Below, one piece after another: positions 29,735-40,439 of a DNA stretch of 64,000 bases (positions are counted from its first letter, which is position 1; each line of letters begins with the position of its first letter). The notes beneath the pieces were generated by a model that worked only from the letters and a program-made list of their open reading frames with translations, ran no database searches and had not been told where the DNA came from. Source of the DNA: Lepidostoma basale (Eukaryota; Arthropoda; Insecta; Trichoptera; Lepidostomatidae); NCBI GenBank assembly GCA_022606425.2, contig JAHDVF020000982.1, positions 434,001 to 498,000 on the forward strand, written 5' to 3'. The position numbers and the translations under genes were made by a program.

Positions 29735-29930
29735 GTATTTTCTTAAGAACTGTTTTAACTTTTGTCTTTATATCGACAGCGAGCCTGGTGAAACCGGTCG
29801 ATTAAAAATCATTGTATTAACTGTTAAAATATAAAACGCTTTTTTACAGCTGTTTCGTCAACCGAAGTTGGCATCATCAGGTGTAACAATATTTTTTTCA
29901 ACTGTTAATATAAATTTTCGTGATTTTTTT
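29735..29930. repeat. HH-h fragment then HH-d (minus)
   Basis: 29760-29815: TTGTCTTTATATCGACAG, GAGCCTGGTGAAACCGGTCG (HH-h). 29845-29880 (minus): CTGATGA, T, GCCAAC, TTCG, GTTGAC, GAAAC, AGCTGTA, one stem mismatch. Confidence 0.6.
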
Positions 29931-29999
29931 AAACTTTATCTGCATTTGTTCCAATGTCAATAAAATATTATAAAATCATAATAAAAACATTGTGATACC

Positions 30000-30090
30000 A
30001 TCAACAGCGTTTTATATTTCAATAGTTAATAGTGTTGAAGTATCTAGAGTGTTTCGGCCAAAACAATAGACTATTTAACACCGTTTTAAT
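30000..30090. repeat. HH-g fragment
   Basis: GTGTTTCGGCCAAAACAATAG with flanks TTTTATATTTCAATAGTTAATA, shared with 9640-9676, 17520-17560 and 39880-39920. Carries GAAAC on the minus strand but no clear CTGANGA half. Confidence 0.45.
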
Positions 30091-30103
30091 TAATTATAAC
30101 AAA

Positions 30104-30372
30104 CTATCCCGCCTTCTCCACGGAGGCATAGGCAAAAATAATGGACTACAACACTGTTCTTTCCTGACATACTTCTCTCCCTTCCTCAACATTCATACAT
30201 CGTGCTATACATGCACGACGATTTCTCCTACTCCTCCATATGGCCGACATTCAATATTTGATTTATTTGATCGTGCCACGTTTTCTTCGATCTTCCTCTA
30301 TTTATATTTCCATTTAAATCGTTAACATATACTTTTAACCACTCTTTCTTCACTCATTTTTTCTGTGTGTCT
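30104..30372 (-). mobile_element. LINE-A1 antisense, degraded
   Basis: From CCGCCTTCTCCACGGAGG through antisense HVRSQ.., WHDQINQIL and VNDLNGN to FGHTEKMSE-like. Multiple substitutions; no (CTAA) tail remains. Confidence 0.75.
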
Positions 30373-30374
30373 GT

Positions 30375-30650
30375 CAGAAAGTGTAACATTTTTGCTGATT
30401 CTTAGGATGTTACTTTGGTCTTTATTGTGATAGTTTTCCGTTGCTTTCGACATTATCATTCATTACGAAATAATAAATTAATAAAATTGTATACAATCAG
30501 TAAAAACGTTAATTATTCATGCATTACTACTCATCCTGTGGGAACGTAACCGGTTGTTAGTTAAACAAATATTTATAGCGGTCTAAAACCAAAATTACAG
30601 TAATCACATTCATTTATTTATTTATATTAATATTTATAAACCGAATGTTT
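30375..30650. other. No gene seen
   Basis: Unassigned AT-rich sequence between LINE-A and HH-a. Confidence 0.35.
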
Positions 30651-30654
30651 CAAA

Positions 30655-30820
30655 TTTAGTGTTTCTTGAGCGATGATGTAAAACACCATATTAAATAATT
30701 TATACGAATAAAAACGTCTGTTTTCTAGAAATTTTATTATAATTTATGGGAATGACACGTTTCCTCGTGTAAGGCATTTTCAAATGCCCAAAAAAAAACA
30801 TTTGATAATGCCTTAAACAA
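30655..30820. repeat. HH-a repeat
   Basis: Arm (TTTCTTGAGCGATGATGTAAA, CGTCTGTTTTCTAGAAATTT), then facing hairpin halves ACACGTTTCCTCG and ATTTGATAATGCCTT. GAAAC on the plus side is missing. Confidence 0.6.
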
Positions 30821-31500
30821 TGAATGTTTTATATTTACGATGTTAATTTTTGTTTTTATTTATATGAATATTAAAAGAAACATGAAAGCTTTTTATTTTT
30901 TTATATTCAATCCATTAAACTTTTGTATACAGGTATTTTGTTAAGAAATAATTAGGATTTGACCCTTTAGTGAGTAAATAATTAGTCATATCCAATGATT
31001 CATAGATAAGTTGCTAATTACCACCTGAATCAATGATTTCAAACAGTTTTTGACTTACAACATTACTTCTTCGTTCTTCTATATTATGACACTACCAACT
31101 TATTAACACGTGTTAATATATGTTTCAGATCTAAACTAAGAATCCATTTTTTTCATATTTCATATTCAAATGAAAACCTAACTTGTATATTGTTTTATTT
31201 TTGTTTTCTAACCGATTGTGATTATCTGTATGTATACATTATATCAAGGCTCTTTAAATAACAGTATTAAATGTTTACTTTCTTTGAGAAACGTCAACTC
31301 AAATCGGGTTTCACGCTTGACCGACATTTGAAGTCTCCGAAGTTAGTAGAGTTTTACAATAAAAATCTTACAAACTACTTACTAACCAAAGCTAAAAATC
31401 TCCGAGATGAAAAGCAGAAAGGAAAGACACATTTCTCTTGTCTTCTTTCTAGTCATACATAATATATAATACATAATTTTTGCAATTTTTCCAAACAATA
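30821..31500. other. No gene supported
   Basis: A 63-residue frame (31271-31462, starting MFTFFEKRQLKSGF) is the only notable open frame. It has no recognised motif and no nearby coding context. Confidence 0.3.
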
Positions 31501-31504
31501 CCAT

Positions 31505-32004
31505 TTTTAACTAACTAACTAACTTACCATCACGCCGTTTCCCCGCAGGGATAAGCAGAGAGGGTGGAACGCCACACCGTTCTGTCCTGACATACCTCTC
31601 TAGCTTCCTCCACATTCATACATCATAAAATGCACGTTCGTTGATTTTTCCGACTTCGAATGTGGCCACCTGTCAGTATTTGATTAATTTGGTCAAACCA
31701 AGCATTCCTTGGTCTTCCACGACTTCTCATCCCTCTCACACTGCTTGTATACAACATTTTAACCATTCTTCTCTCGTCCATACGTTCCATACGTCAAACC
31801 ATCTCAGGGATCCTTTTATAATTTTACTTATGATGCAATCACCTGCCTTACATTTCTTCCTTATTTCAACGTGCAGTATTCTATCATATATCGTTTTCCC
31901 GCACATTCTTATCAGTGACCTCATTTCTACCTAATTTCAACGAATTTATCTATCTTTCATCCTTTTTTGCCAGCTCCAATCTTCACTTCCGTACATAAGG
32001 TACA
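31505..32004 (-). mobile_element. LINE-A4, antisense
   Basis: CTAACTAACTAAC tail, then antisense ending at LMYGSE (CTTCCGTACATAAGG). Coding sense includes MRSLIRMCGKTIYDRILH, IRKKCKAGDCII and FDVWNVWTRE (frame slipped). A short local duplication near 31925-31945. Not functional. Confidence 0.8.
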
Positions 32005-32690
32005 ACAGTTACTTAGTTAGATTTTGTTTTTCTTATGACAAGTTCATGTTTCATGGGCGTAACGTTTAAGACTAAAACTCCATTATGTACTGTCACCATT
32101 GCTTAAAGAAATAGGCACAAAAATTTATAAATATATATTCATATTTATATATTGGGTAATATGTGATTCATTTGACCTGAATTTGAAATATTTCTTTCGG
32201 ATGCATTACTCATACAAAAACAATCTTTAATCTCTTAGACGGAACAAATATACGTATAAATTTTTAAGATTCATTCATATATATATTTTTTCCAATTGTT
32301 CTTACTATAATTCCGTAAAATAGGGTAAGCAGAGATGAAATAAGCGTCAGCATTTTTTTATTAAGATAGATTATAAGTGAAATTCGAATATTTACATTTG
32401 CAAATAATCTTAAGTAGGTGGTATTAAAATTGGTAATTGTGGCAATTGCCTCTGTCCGATTAAGAACACCCAAAAAATTGTGACTATTGTCGGCCTTGCT
32501 CTAGAAAATTATTGTTTGCCCTACTTTATTAAGTAACGAAGAGGATATATCGCCATATTACGGAAACATAGTTATATGAATTGGAGTTTTTAAATTTATT
32601 TCAAAACCAGTATAAAAAAACATATTTTTATACACTTATCGGAGTTTGTTTTAATAAAGTGTAACATAGGTATTTTCAATGATTTTTAAT
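32005..32690. other. No gene seen
   Basis: AT-rich, unassigned; short frames only. Confidence 0.35.
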
Positions 32691-33416
32691 ATTAATAATC
32701 ACCCTCAAGTATGGGGGTGAAGCTTGGAGCTGGCAAAAGAAGGATGAAAGCAGGATAAGAGTGGTAAGTGCATTGACTGCCACCCCAAAGGTTCCGGGTT
32801 CGATTCCCGGCGATGGCAGTGTGATTGTCACACTGTCTTTGGTCTAGTGCAGAATTCACATGACAATAAAATGGCAATAGATTAGCTACCTATCACATGT
32901 CACGAGAATCACTATGATAGCTATAATACCCTTTACATCGATTTGGCTCATGGTGTCATGATGTAAAGATTGATTCAACAAAATAATAATAATAATAATA
33001 AACGCCGTAGAAATGAGATCACTAAGAATAATGTGCGGAAAAACGTTGTATGATAAAATACCGAACGATGAAATAAGAAAGAAATGTGAGGCAGAGCATC
33101 ATGGATAAAATTAAAAAAGGAACCCTGAGATGGTTTGGACATATGGAACGAATGGATGAGAGTAGAATGGTTAAAAAGTTGTACACAAGCAGCGTGAGTG
33201 GAAAAAGAAGCCGAGGACTAACGAGGAAAACATGGCATGACCAAATTGATCAATTATTAAAAGGCGGTCACATTCGAAGTCGGAATAATCGACGTGCGTG
33301 CATGGTACGATGTATGAATGTAGAGGAAGCCCGAGAGGCATGCCAGGACAGAGCATTGTGACGATGCATCCTCTCTGCCTACCCCTCCGGAGAAATGGCG
33401 TGATGGTTAGTTAGTA
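32691..33416 (+). mobile_element. LINE-A4 interrupted by SINE-1
   Basis: Left half 32700-32758 (YGGEAWSWQKKDESRI). SINE-1 at 32759-32997. Right half from 33002 (AVEMRSLRIMCGKTLYDKI, GTLRWFGHMERMDESRMVKK, RACMVRCMNVEEAREACQD), ending GGAGAAATGGCGTGATGG and GTTAGTTAG. A small deletion near 33092 removes the GDDC codons. Confidence 0.85.
32759..32997 (+). mobile_element. SINE-1 inserted in LINE-A4, ATAA duplication
   Basis: 5'-truncated at the A box (GAGTGGTAAG). B box GGGTTCGATTCCC. Long-form 3' end CGATTTGGCTCATGG..AACAAAATAATAATAATA. Removing it restores the LINE-A reading GATAAACGCC. ATAA occurs on both sides (32755-32758 and 32998-33001). Confidence 0.8.
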
Positions 33417-33419
33417 ATA

Positions 33420-33545
33420 ACCTGTTTCGCTTTATACAGGCATTTTCAAATGATGATGCCAACATAGGATGGCGAAACAGCTGTCGCGACAAACTCATAT
33501 AATTAAATTGTGATACGTAATAACAGCGCTTCAAAATTAAACATC
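33420..33545 (+). repeat. HH-a fragment then HH-d
   Basis: ACCTGTTTCGC..GGCATTTTCAAA (HH-a half), then HH-d at 33450-33485: ATGATGA, T, GCCAAC, ATAG, GATGGC, GAAAC, AGCTGTC, followed by TAATTAAATTGTGATA and AACAGCGCTTC. Confidence 0.6.
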
Positions 33546-33572
33546 AAATAAATTCATTTTGATCCTTCTCTG

Positions 33573-33767
33573 TAAACGTGGCACGATCAAATAAATCAAA
33601 TATTGAATGTCGGCCGTGTCAGGAGTCAGAAATCGATGCGCGTGCATGACACGATGTATGAATGTTGAGGAAGCGAGAGAAATATGTCAGGAAAGAAAAG
33701 TGTGGCAGTCCATTCTTTCTGCCTACCCCTTCGGGAGGACGGCGTGATGGTTAGTTAGTTAGTTTTG
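33573..33767 (+). mobile_element. LINE-A1 3' fragment
   Basis: AACGTGGCACGATCAAATAA to GCCTACCCCTTCGGGAGG, then a (GTTA)n tail. 5'-truncated at the RKTWHDQ codons; frameshift in QRN. Confidence 0.8.
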
Positions 33768-34197
33768 GTAAATTTATTTTTAATAAAATGTTTTCCGATA
33801 TCGGTAATATAATTTTTAATTCGTTATTTACAATTAAATATTAATGATGGTACATATAATTTAAAATTTAGGTTAGTTTCGGTTCGATTGATCTGTTTTG
33901 GTTCCCGCGCTTTTTAAAATGGTTTCCGTTAATCAAACGGATCGAACGTTACTGGTTCGATTCCGAGGCGACATCTCTGGTCGTGAATCAAGGCCCGAAA
34001 GTGGAACACCCGTATCCGGTCAGATTGCCGATATTCAAATGTAATTTCGCGCCATCGCCTCAGATCCGGAAGCCGTGTTCGCTCGCACGTAGCTGTACAC
34101 GAGTGTTCTTTCCGTGAGGAAAGATGGACGGAAAGAATGAGATGATAGATTAATATGTATTCTTATTAACGTAAGAAGTAACTTATTTGTTCCGTTA
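33768..34197. other. Unassigned sequence with a GC-rich patch
   Basis: 33890-34130 is moderately GC-rich (CGGATCGAACGTTACTGG, CGCACGTAGCTGTACACG). No frame over 60 residues; no repeat partner found here. Confidence 0.3.
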
Positions 34198-34588
34198 TAC
34201 TAACTAACTAACTAACCATCACGGCATCTCCTCGAAGGGGTAGACAGAAAAAATGGACTGCCACACTTTTCTTTCCTGAAATATTTCTCTAGCTTCCTCA
34301 ACATTCATACATCGTGTCATGCACGCGCGTCGATTTCTGACTCCTGACACGGCCGACATTCAATATTTGATTTATTGCCACGTTTCCCTCGGTCTTCCTC
34401 TATTTCTGGTTCCATTTACATCGTTAACATATAATTTTTTTACCATTCTTTCTTCATTCATTGTTTCCATGTGTCCAAACCATCTTAATGATTCTTTCAT
34501 TATTTTGTTCATAACACTATCATTCGCACCGCATTCACTTCTTATATTTTCATTCAACACTCAATCATACACAGAGTATCCACATAAG
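34198..34588 (-). mobile_element. LINE-A1, antisense
   Basis: (CTAA)n tail at the left; coding sense ends at GYSVYD (ACACAGAGTATCCACAT). Frame MLNENIRSECGANDSVMNKI then KESLRWFGHMET is readable. 5'-truncated. Confidence 0.8.
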
Positions 34589-34589
34589 T

Positions 34590-35200
34590 GTTGTAATTTG
34601 AAATTTCATCAATTTTTAAAAATAAACATTTAAAAATAGTTTTAAAATACACATTTTGTTAAATTCTAATTAAGATTATGGCTTAAAATTCAATTCTATT
34701 AGTTAAATTCTAATTAGGATTTGGCCACGTCATAGCTCTAAGTGGAATTTACCAAAGTATATATTTTAAAACAAAATTTATTTTGTATTTATTTTCATTC
34801 TTTATAAATTTGTTATAATGAATGAAGTATTTTTATAATAATTATTTTATTTATACTAAAAATATTCGTTATATACTGGCCAATACAAATTGGCGAATGT
34901 ACGTATGTAATATTTATTAACTTAAAAAAAAATAAGACATTGTAGTCCTAAACTTGGGTTGAGACTTAATGATACCAGGGAACTATAGATTTTAAGATAC
35001 TTAAAAAGGTATTGTTTTGTTTTATTTAAAAATTAAAATAAACTCTAAAATATATAACTTCATCATATGTGCATTTATAATAATATTCTTTTGAATTTAT
35101 AGTTATGAAATCTATTATAAACGTTAAAAAGAAAATATAATGTTAGCTTCGTTTTAAAATAGATTTAAAATACGTTTAAGAATATTAAGGGTTAATAATA
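34590..35200. other. No gene seen
   Basis: Very AT-rich; no frames or repeat families recognised. Confidence 0.35.
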
Positions 35201-35204
35201 AAGG

Positions 35205-35352
35205 GGGCAAAAAAGAGGTTAGTAAAGTGTGGTGTTAGTAAAATGACATAAAGTTGGCCAAACCTTCCGCCACAATAGCAAGAGAATACGAGAGATAAGG
35301 CCTGTTATTAAAAGGGTCATCCCTACGAATCTAACTTGCCATTGACACGATA
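35205..35352 (+). repeat. R-C repeat
   Basis: AAAGGGGGCAAAAAAGAGG, CCTTCCGCCACAATAGC, ending CTTGCCATTGACACGA then AATAATAATAAA. Aligns with 16628-16800. Confidence 0.5.
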
Positions 35353-35362
35353 AATAATAATA

Positions 35363-35822
35363 AAGCAAATGGCAGTACATTATGGAGTTCTAGTGCCAAC
35401 CCTTATGTATGTAAGTGAACCTTGGAACTGGCAGAGAAAATATGAAAGTAGAATAAATACCTTACAATTGTGATTACTAAAAACTATAAATGATAGAATA
35501 TCGAAGGGCGAAATACGGGAAGAATGTAAGGAAGATGATTGCGTTCTTAGTTAAATTTTATAAGGATCACGAAATTGTATATATTTATGTTTAAAAGTTG
35601 TATACAAGCAGTGTGAATGAAAAAAGAAGCTAAAAAACATGGCATGACAAAGTCAATCAATTGTTTAGGAGGCCACATTGGATGTCGGAAAAATTGACGA
35701 GCGTTCATATTACTATGTAATACAGCTCGAGATGTGTATGTCAGGATAAAACAGCGTGGTGAACTATATACTCTGCCTACCACTCCGGAGAAATGGCGTT
35801 ATAATTAGCTTGTTAGTTAATT
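35363..35822 (+). mobile_element. LINE-A fragment, strongly decayed
   Basis: MAVHYGVLVPTLMYVSE is readable. Then internal deletions and stops replace FGHMER. The distal half (WHDKVNQLF, ACQD-like) and a CTGCCTACCACTCCGG end remain. Nearest to LINE-A4. Confidence 0.7.
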
Positions 35823-35824
35823 AA

Positions 35825-36620
35825 TATGAATGAAAACGTCTGTTTTATAAAAAAAAAAATTATAAATTATGGGAATGACATGTTTCGCCTTTCTAAGGTG
35901 TCATTTGATGCCATTTGTTAATAGAAGGCGAAACATGTCATTCACATAAATTATAATAAAACTTCTATAAAACGCAAGTTTTCATTAATATAAATTATTT
36001 AATATGATGTAAAACTCCATATTAAATAATTGATACCAATGAAGACGTATTTTTTATTGAAGTTTTATTATATTTTATATGAATGACATGTTTGCCTGTC
36101 TAAGACATTATCACATTTGATAATGTCTTAGCCAGGCGAAATATGTCATTCACATAAAATATAATAAAACTTCTAGAAAACAAGCAATTTCATTCATATC
36201 AATTATTTATTTTGACAAAAACCTTCACATTAAATAAGTAATATGGATGAAAACGTGTGTTTTCTAGAAGTTTTATTTTATTTTATGTGAATGACATGTT
36301 TCGCCTGTCTAAGGTATAATCACATTTGATAATGACCAGGTAAAACGTGTCATTCACTTAAAACATAATAAAACTTCTAGAAAATAGACAATTTCATTCA
36401 TATGAATTATTTAATATGATGTAAAACTTCATTTTAAATAATTAATACGGATGAAAACGTCCGTTTTCTAGAAGTTTAATAATATTTTATGCGAATGATA
36501 TGTTTCGCCTGTCTAAGGTATAATCACATTTGATAATGACCAGGACAGGCGAAACATGTCATTCACGTAAAATATAATATAATTTCCATAAAACATACGT
36601 TTTCTTTCATATTGATAGAT
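35825..36620. repeat. Tandem array of four HH-a units (about 207 bp period)
   Basis: Four head-to-tail units, each an inverted pair of HH-a hairpins with both arms. The plus-strand hairpins end at 35939, 36147, 36351 and 36560 (spacings 208, 204, 209). Best motif 36529-36560: TTTGATAATGACC, AGG.., GCGAAAC, ATGTC. The units share AAACTTCTAGAAAA and TTTCATTCATAT. The array differs by many point changes, so it is not a recent duplication. Confidence 0.85.
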
Positions 36621-37572
36621 TGTTAGTATATAAAGCAGGAAAATGGTTAGTTTTTTTATACACAGAATATAGAAAAGTACTCACAGAAAAAATATTTTAT
36701 GTAGATCGGAAACTTCGCATTGAGGTTATACCAGTAGGGTGGAAGGTATGAAGATTATAGAAGACAGAAAAGTATTCCACTGTTGAGAGGTATGAAGAGG
36801 AAACTCTCTCTTCCCTAACTGGGTCGCGTGACACTTGTGCTAGGTACAGTCGGCGCACTCAGAGGCGTATACCACATTTGCGCTGGGTGTACATTTCACT
36901 GACACAATTAATAAACGTAATAAAAAATCGTAAAAAAAAATTATACAAAACAATCCATCAATCATTAATAAAAAAAATTATCGATTTAATTTCAATTATA
37001 AGTATATCTTTTTTTTTAATTTCAATTATTAATTCTCACTATTTAAACAGCGATTCACAAATAACGACAGTTTACACTATAACGAACAGAACACAGTCTT
37101 ATTTTAAAATATATTTTAAAATTCGAACACGGAATCCCAGTTTTCGTTCGGAACATTTAAATTCAAAACGTTCCAATTTTTTTTTAAACACAATTTTAAA
37201 TATATTTAAAAACAAATGAATGTCACTTATTTTAAAACGTCACGTAAATCCATGGAAGAGCACGTTAAAAATATATTTTTTTAAATGTTATAGTATTTAT
37301 TTAATGCACTTTTTTGTGTTATTATAATTTTTTTTTTGTTTGCACTAGTGTATTTATTTTTTAAATGTTATTTATTTAATTGATATTTTCGGTTGTATGG
37401 TAATGTTTTTGATCACGGAGCCGCGATGTTATACTTTCGTGGAGAAGGAGCGCGGATCTGACTGCAGCGGATACACTCCCGACGGCGAACCGCAGGTGAC
37501 TGAGCCGTAACATAAGCGAAGAGAAAATCAGTGTTAGCCAGCGTGATATTCCGTTACCCGCACTATTCGCGG
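36621..37572. other. No gene supported
   Basis: 36640-36870 is unassigned mixed sequence. 36878-37219 holds a 113-residue frame (MRWVYISLTQLINVIKNRKK) rich in I, K, N and S over AT-rich DNA, probably spurious. 37390-37560 is GC-richer (GAGAAGGAGCGCGGATCTG) and borders the foldback. Confidence 0.35.
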
Positions 37573-38189
37573 CCGGAAAATCGCCAATTAAATAGATTGT
37601 TATTAAAATAAGGTATTTTATTATTAAAGTGTAAGATTTAGTATTATTATTTAAGGTAGTCTAGTAACTTAAGCCGATTTTCATGACTTTTTTAGAGGGC
37701 GTTTTTTTGTAGTAAAATAAAAATGAATCGTTTTGGGTATTTAGGATGTTTTGGCGGACTTTAAAAAAAAGAAGGGGTTGTAAAATTAAAATTTAGGGGT
37801 GAAAAAATTTCTCGATAGTTCCGACGAGAATGACCTGTCTTAAGATTAAGAATTTTCAAGAATTTTTGATTTCAGATAACATCAAGAGCCAAAATCACCG
37901 GGGCCACGCACGCGCTTTTTTTCTAGGTGCCAACTTCGATCAATAATAATAATAATAAACTATTAAATAAATAAATAAATGTGTGGATCTTTAGTATGTA
38001 AATAAAAACATCCTAAATATCCAAAACGATTCATTTTTATTTTCCTACAAAAAACGCCCTCTAAAAAAGACATGAAAATCGGCTTAAGTTACCAGACTAC
38101 TACCTTAAATAATAATACTAAATATAATTGTAGTTTAATAATAAAATACCTTATTTTAATAACAATCTATTTAATTGGCGATTCTCCGG
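37573..38189. mobile_element. Foldback element, 617 bp, about 180 bp inverted arms
   Basis: Left arm 37573-37752 and right arm 38005-38189 are inverted copies (shared GATTTTCATGACTTTTTTAG, AGGGCGTTTTTTG, AATGAATCGTTTTGG..ATTTAGGATGTTTT) with few differences. The 250 bp loop has no ORF and includes a (AATA/AAT) run. Outer termini CCGG..GATT. No target duplication identified. A third, diverged arm is at 38395-38500. Confidence 0.8.
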
Positions 38190-38204
38190 GTAAATAAAAA
38201 AAAA

Positions 38205-38310
38205 ACGATGTTTAATAACTGCTTCACCTTTTATTTTTATTTCGTTTAGTTTCACCAGGCTCGCAGTCGAAATATAGACAAAAGAGGAATTAGTTAAAAA
38301 ATAACAATTT
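38205..38310. repeat. HH-h repeat
   Basis: AAAAACGATGTTTAATAACT, TTTCACCAGGCTCGCAGTCG, AAATATAGACAAAAG. Same arms as 19715-19870. GAAAC on the minus strand. Confidence 0.6.
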
Positions 38311-38394
38311 TATTTAATCATTATTTAAAATGAACTATTAATCAAAAGATTTCACTAAAATCATTCGATTTATAATTATTATTTTGTTTAATTC

Positions 38395-38500
38395 CATACT
38401 TATTCGCAATTGGAAAATCTACGATTAAATAGTTTAATTTTCAAATAAAGTAGTTTATTAACTAAAGTATTTTCAATATAAAATTATAAGTTTTAATATT
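38395..38500 (+). repeat. Diverged arm of the 37573 foldback
   Basis: TTCGCAATTGGAAAATCTACGA..AATAGTTTAATTTTCAAATAAAG parallels the left end of the foldback at 37566-37650 with substitutions. Confidence 0.5.
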
Positions 38501-38553
38501 ATTACTTTGTTGAATCGTTCTTTGCATCGTGAGAGGGCAAGCCAAATTGATTT

Positions 38554-38655
38554 AAAAGACATAGCTATCATATTGATACTCATGACATGTTATTGGTTGC
38601 TAATCTATCGCCATCTTATTGTCACGTGAATTCTAACACCATACCAAAGACAGTT
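38554..38655 (-). mobile_element. SINE-1 body, antisense
   Basis: AGCTATCATATTGATACTC, TAATCTATCGCCAT, TTATTGTCACGTGAATTC, ACCAAAGACAGT: the SINE body without the tRNA-like head. Confidence 0.7.
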
Positions 38656-38872
38656 TGCCTAATTAAGGTAAAAAATAATTTGTATAATTTAATTATTTGA
38701 ATATATATTTAATTTCAACGATAATGCTACGTGATTTTCTATAGTCAAAATGACCTCAAGGCGCTGCGACTGGACAGCCAGATTACTTAGAACCTAGAAG
38801 CTTGGCAGAGTTATTTTAGAAGAGCCAATCTAAAATAACAATGAATAGGAAGTAGAAAGAATAAGAGATTTC

Positions 38873-39060
38873 AACCATCACCCCGTTTCTCTGGAAGGGT
38901 AGGCAGAGAGGAATTAATTTTTTTTCAAATCATTAACGGATATTCAACATATAAAATTCAGGAGCTGACAAAATAAGGATCCAACCATCAAGCCGTTTTC
39001 TCAGAGGGATTGATAGAGTTTATGGATATAAAGTTTGGAAATGGACAAAGAAAGATCAAT
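38873..39060. mobile_element. LINE-A relics, inverted pieces
   Basis: Two antisense tail scraps (CCATCACCCCGTTTCTCTGG, CCATCAAGCCGTTTTCTCAG) and one sense scrap (TATGGATATAAAGTTTGGAA..ACAAAGAAAGATC). Each is under 60 bp. Confidence 0.45.
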
Positions 39061-39540
39061 ATAATTTTTTAAAAATCTGTAAAGAACCAGAAATTAAAAT
39101 CGATATTTGGTAATAAATTATATAATTTTATGGTTATTGTAAATTTGTGTGTAATTATTTAATTGGAAACCTATTTTAATCTTATTAAAATTAATTAATA
39201 TATTTAATCATCGAATAATAATAAAATGATAAAAAAGATTAAAATATTATAAATAATCATATATTATTCAGTTTTTCTGCTGTTTATATATTTCACAAGT
39301 TAAAAGGCTTACTGATAAAACAGTACATGTAAATAGTGTGTATATTTTTTAAAGACTGACATATTTTTAATAACTTTATAATATAGTGAGCCATATTTCG
39401 CCTCATTCTAAATTGTCAAGAAAAAAAATCAATACGAAGGTTTATGATTGGTGTAGGTACAAACAATGATCATTTTTATTTGAGTTTAAAAATGGAAATG
39501 ATCCATTATTTAAGATATAGCGTATATTATCATTATTTTC
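39061..39540. other. No gene seen
   Basis: AT-rich, unassigned. Confidence 0.35.
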
Positions 39541-39574
39541 AATATTAAATACACAAATTGCGTTTGACATATCG

Positions 39575-39850
39575 GACCTCTGCGTGACACTCGTGCCAAC
39601 GGAAAGGCAACTTTCACTCCGATCAGTAGAAACAAGTGGTAACAACATAACAATTCCAGTCAGAGCCAATAAAGCAATTTTCTATGATCGTGCTTTCAGC
39701 GTTGCGGGTCCGTTGGCGTACAATAGCCTCCATTTTAGTATTACGTATGAGGATAGTGACGTTAAATTTAAGAAACTTCTAAAGACTGCACTGCTCGGTC
39801 AATCTTTTCCTAGTGCGCCCTTGGAGTAACTGATTTTTACAAAACGGCGC
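39575..39850 (+). mobile_element. LINE-H-related C-terminus
   Basis: Frame to the stop at 39827: VETSGNNITIPVRANKAIFY, DRAFSVAGPLAYNSLHFSIT, FKKLLKTALL. The DRAF-VAGP-NSL block plus the FKKLLKT end marks a CR1/L2-type LINE C-terminus, diverged from the other LINE-H copies. Its 3' UTR includes GGCGCACTT. Confidence 0.7.
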
Positions 39851-39879
39851 ACTTAAAATACAAGCAAATAGTTTAGCAA

Positions 39880-40100
39880 TTTTGGCCGAAACACTATGAT
39901 ACCTTGACATTTTAAAACTGTTAAATCAAATAACTTTGTTTTTGTATCACAATTGTATTTTATTCTACGCGACAGCTGTTTCATCAACCTTTGTTGACAT
40001 CATTAGGTGTTACAATAATATATAAAATGTAGAATTTTCGTTAAAATATATAAAATAAAATACAATTCTGATACGAAAACAAAATTATTTAATTTAACAG
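39880..40100. repeat. HH-g then HH-d (minus)
   Basis: TTTTGGCCGAAACACTATGA at 39880-39900. HH-d hairpin 39971-40006 on the minus strand, with flanks TATCACAATTGTATTTTATT and AATTTAACAGTTTTAAAAT. Confidence 0.65.
39971..40006 (-). ncRNA. Hammerhead-ribozyme-like hairpin with compensatory stem changes (HH-d)
   Basis: Minus strand: CTAATGA, T, GTCAAC, loop AAAG, GTTGAT, GAAAC, AGCTGTC. Relative to GCCAAC/GTTGGC, both partners of the second stem pair changed (C-G to T-A) and the first pair became G-T wobble, so pairing is kept. The core G5 is A here, which would probably inactivate it. Confidence 0.55.
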
Positions 40101-40122
40101 TTTTAAAATACAATTCATTAAT

Positions 40123-40327
40123 TCGGGTGGTGGTCTAGGGGATAGAACGCTCGGCTTCTGATCCAGGGGACATGGGTTCAAGCCTGGACACGACCAGATT
40201 CCTTCTTCATAATAATGAGCTATTTTCTGCTCACATTGAAGATTGTAAAATAAATTCTAATATCATTGATGTAAATCCTTGATGTTAGTCTTTTTAAAAA
40301 AAAAAAATAATAATAATAATAATAATA
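40123..40327 (+). mobile_element. SINE-2
   Basis: tRNA-like head GGTGGTCTAGGGGATAGAAC, then GGGTTCAAGCCTGGAC (B box). Body CAGATTCCTTCTTCATAA and ATTGAAGATTGTAAAATAAA. Ends in poly-A then (AAT)n. A second copy is at 50752-50902. Confidence 0.75.
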
Positions 40328-40439
40328 TTTTCAAAGATTTATGCCTATTTAATCATAATGGTATTTTCGTAAATACATAAAATTAATATGTATCAAAAAT
40401 TATGATTAATAAATATAACATTTTCCAGATTTCTATTTA

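Noticed and set aside
36878..37219. 113-residue frame rich in I, K, N and S
   Set aside because: AT-rich low-complexity translation with no motif, homologue or splice context.
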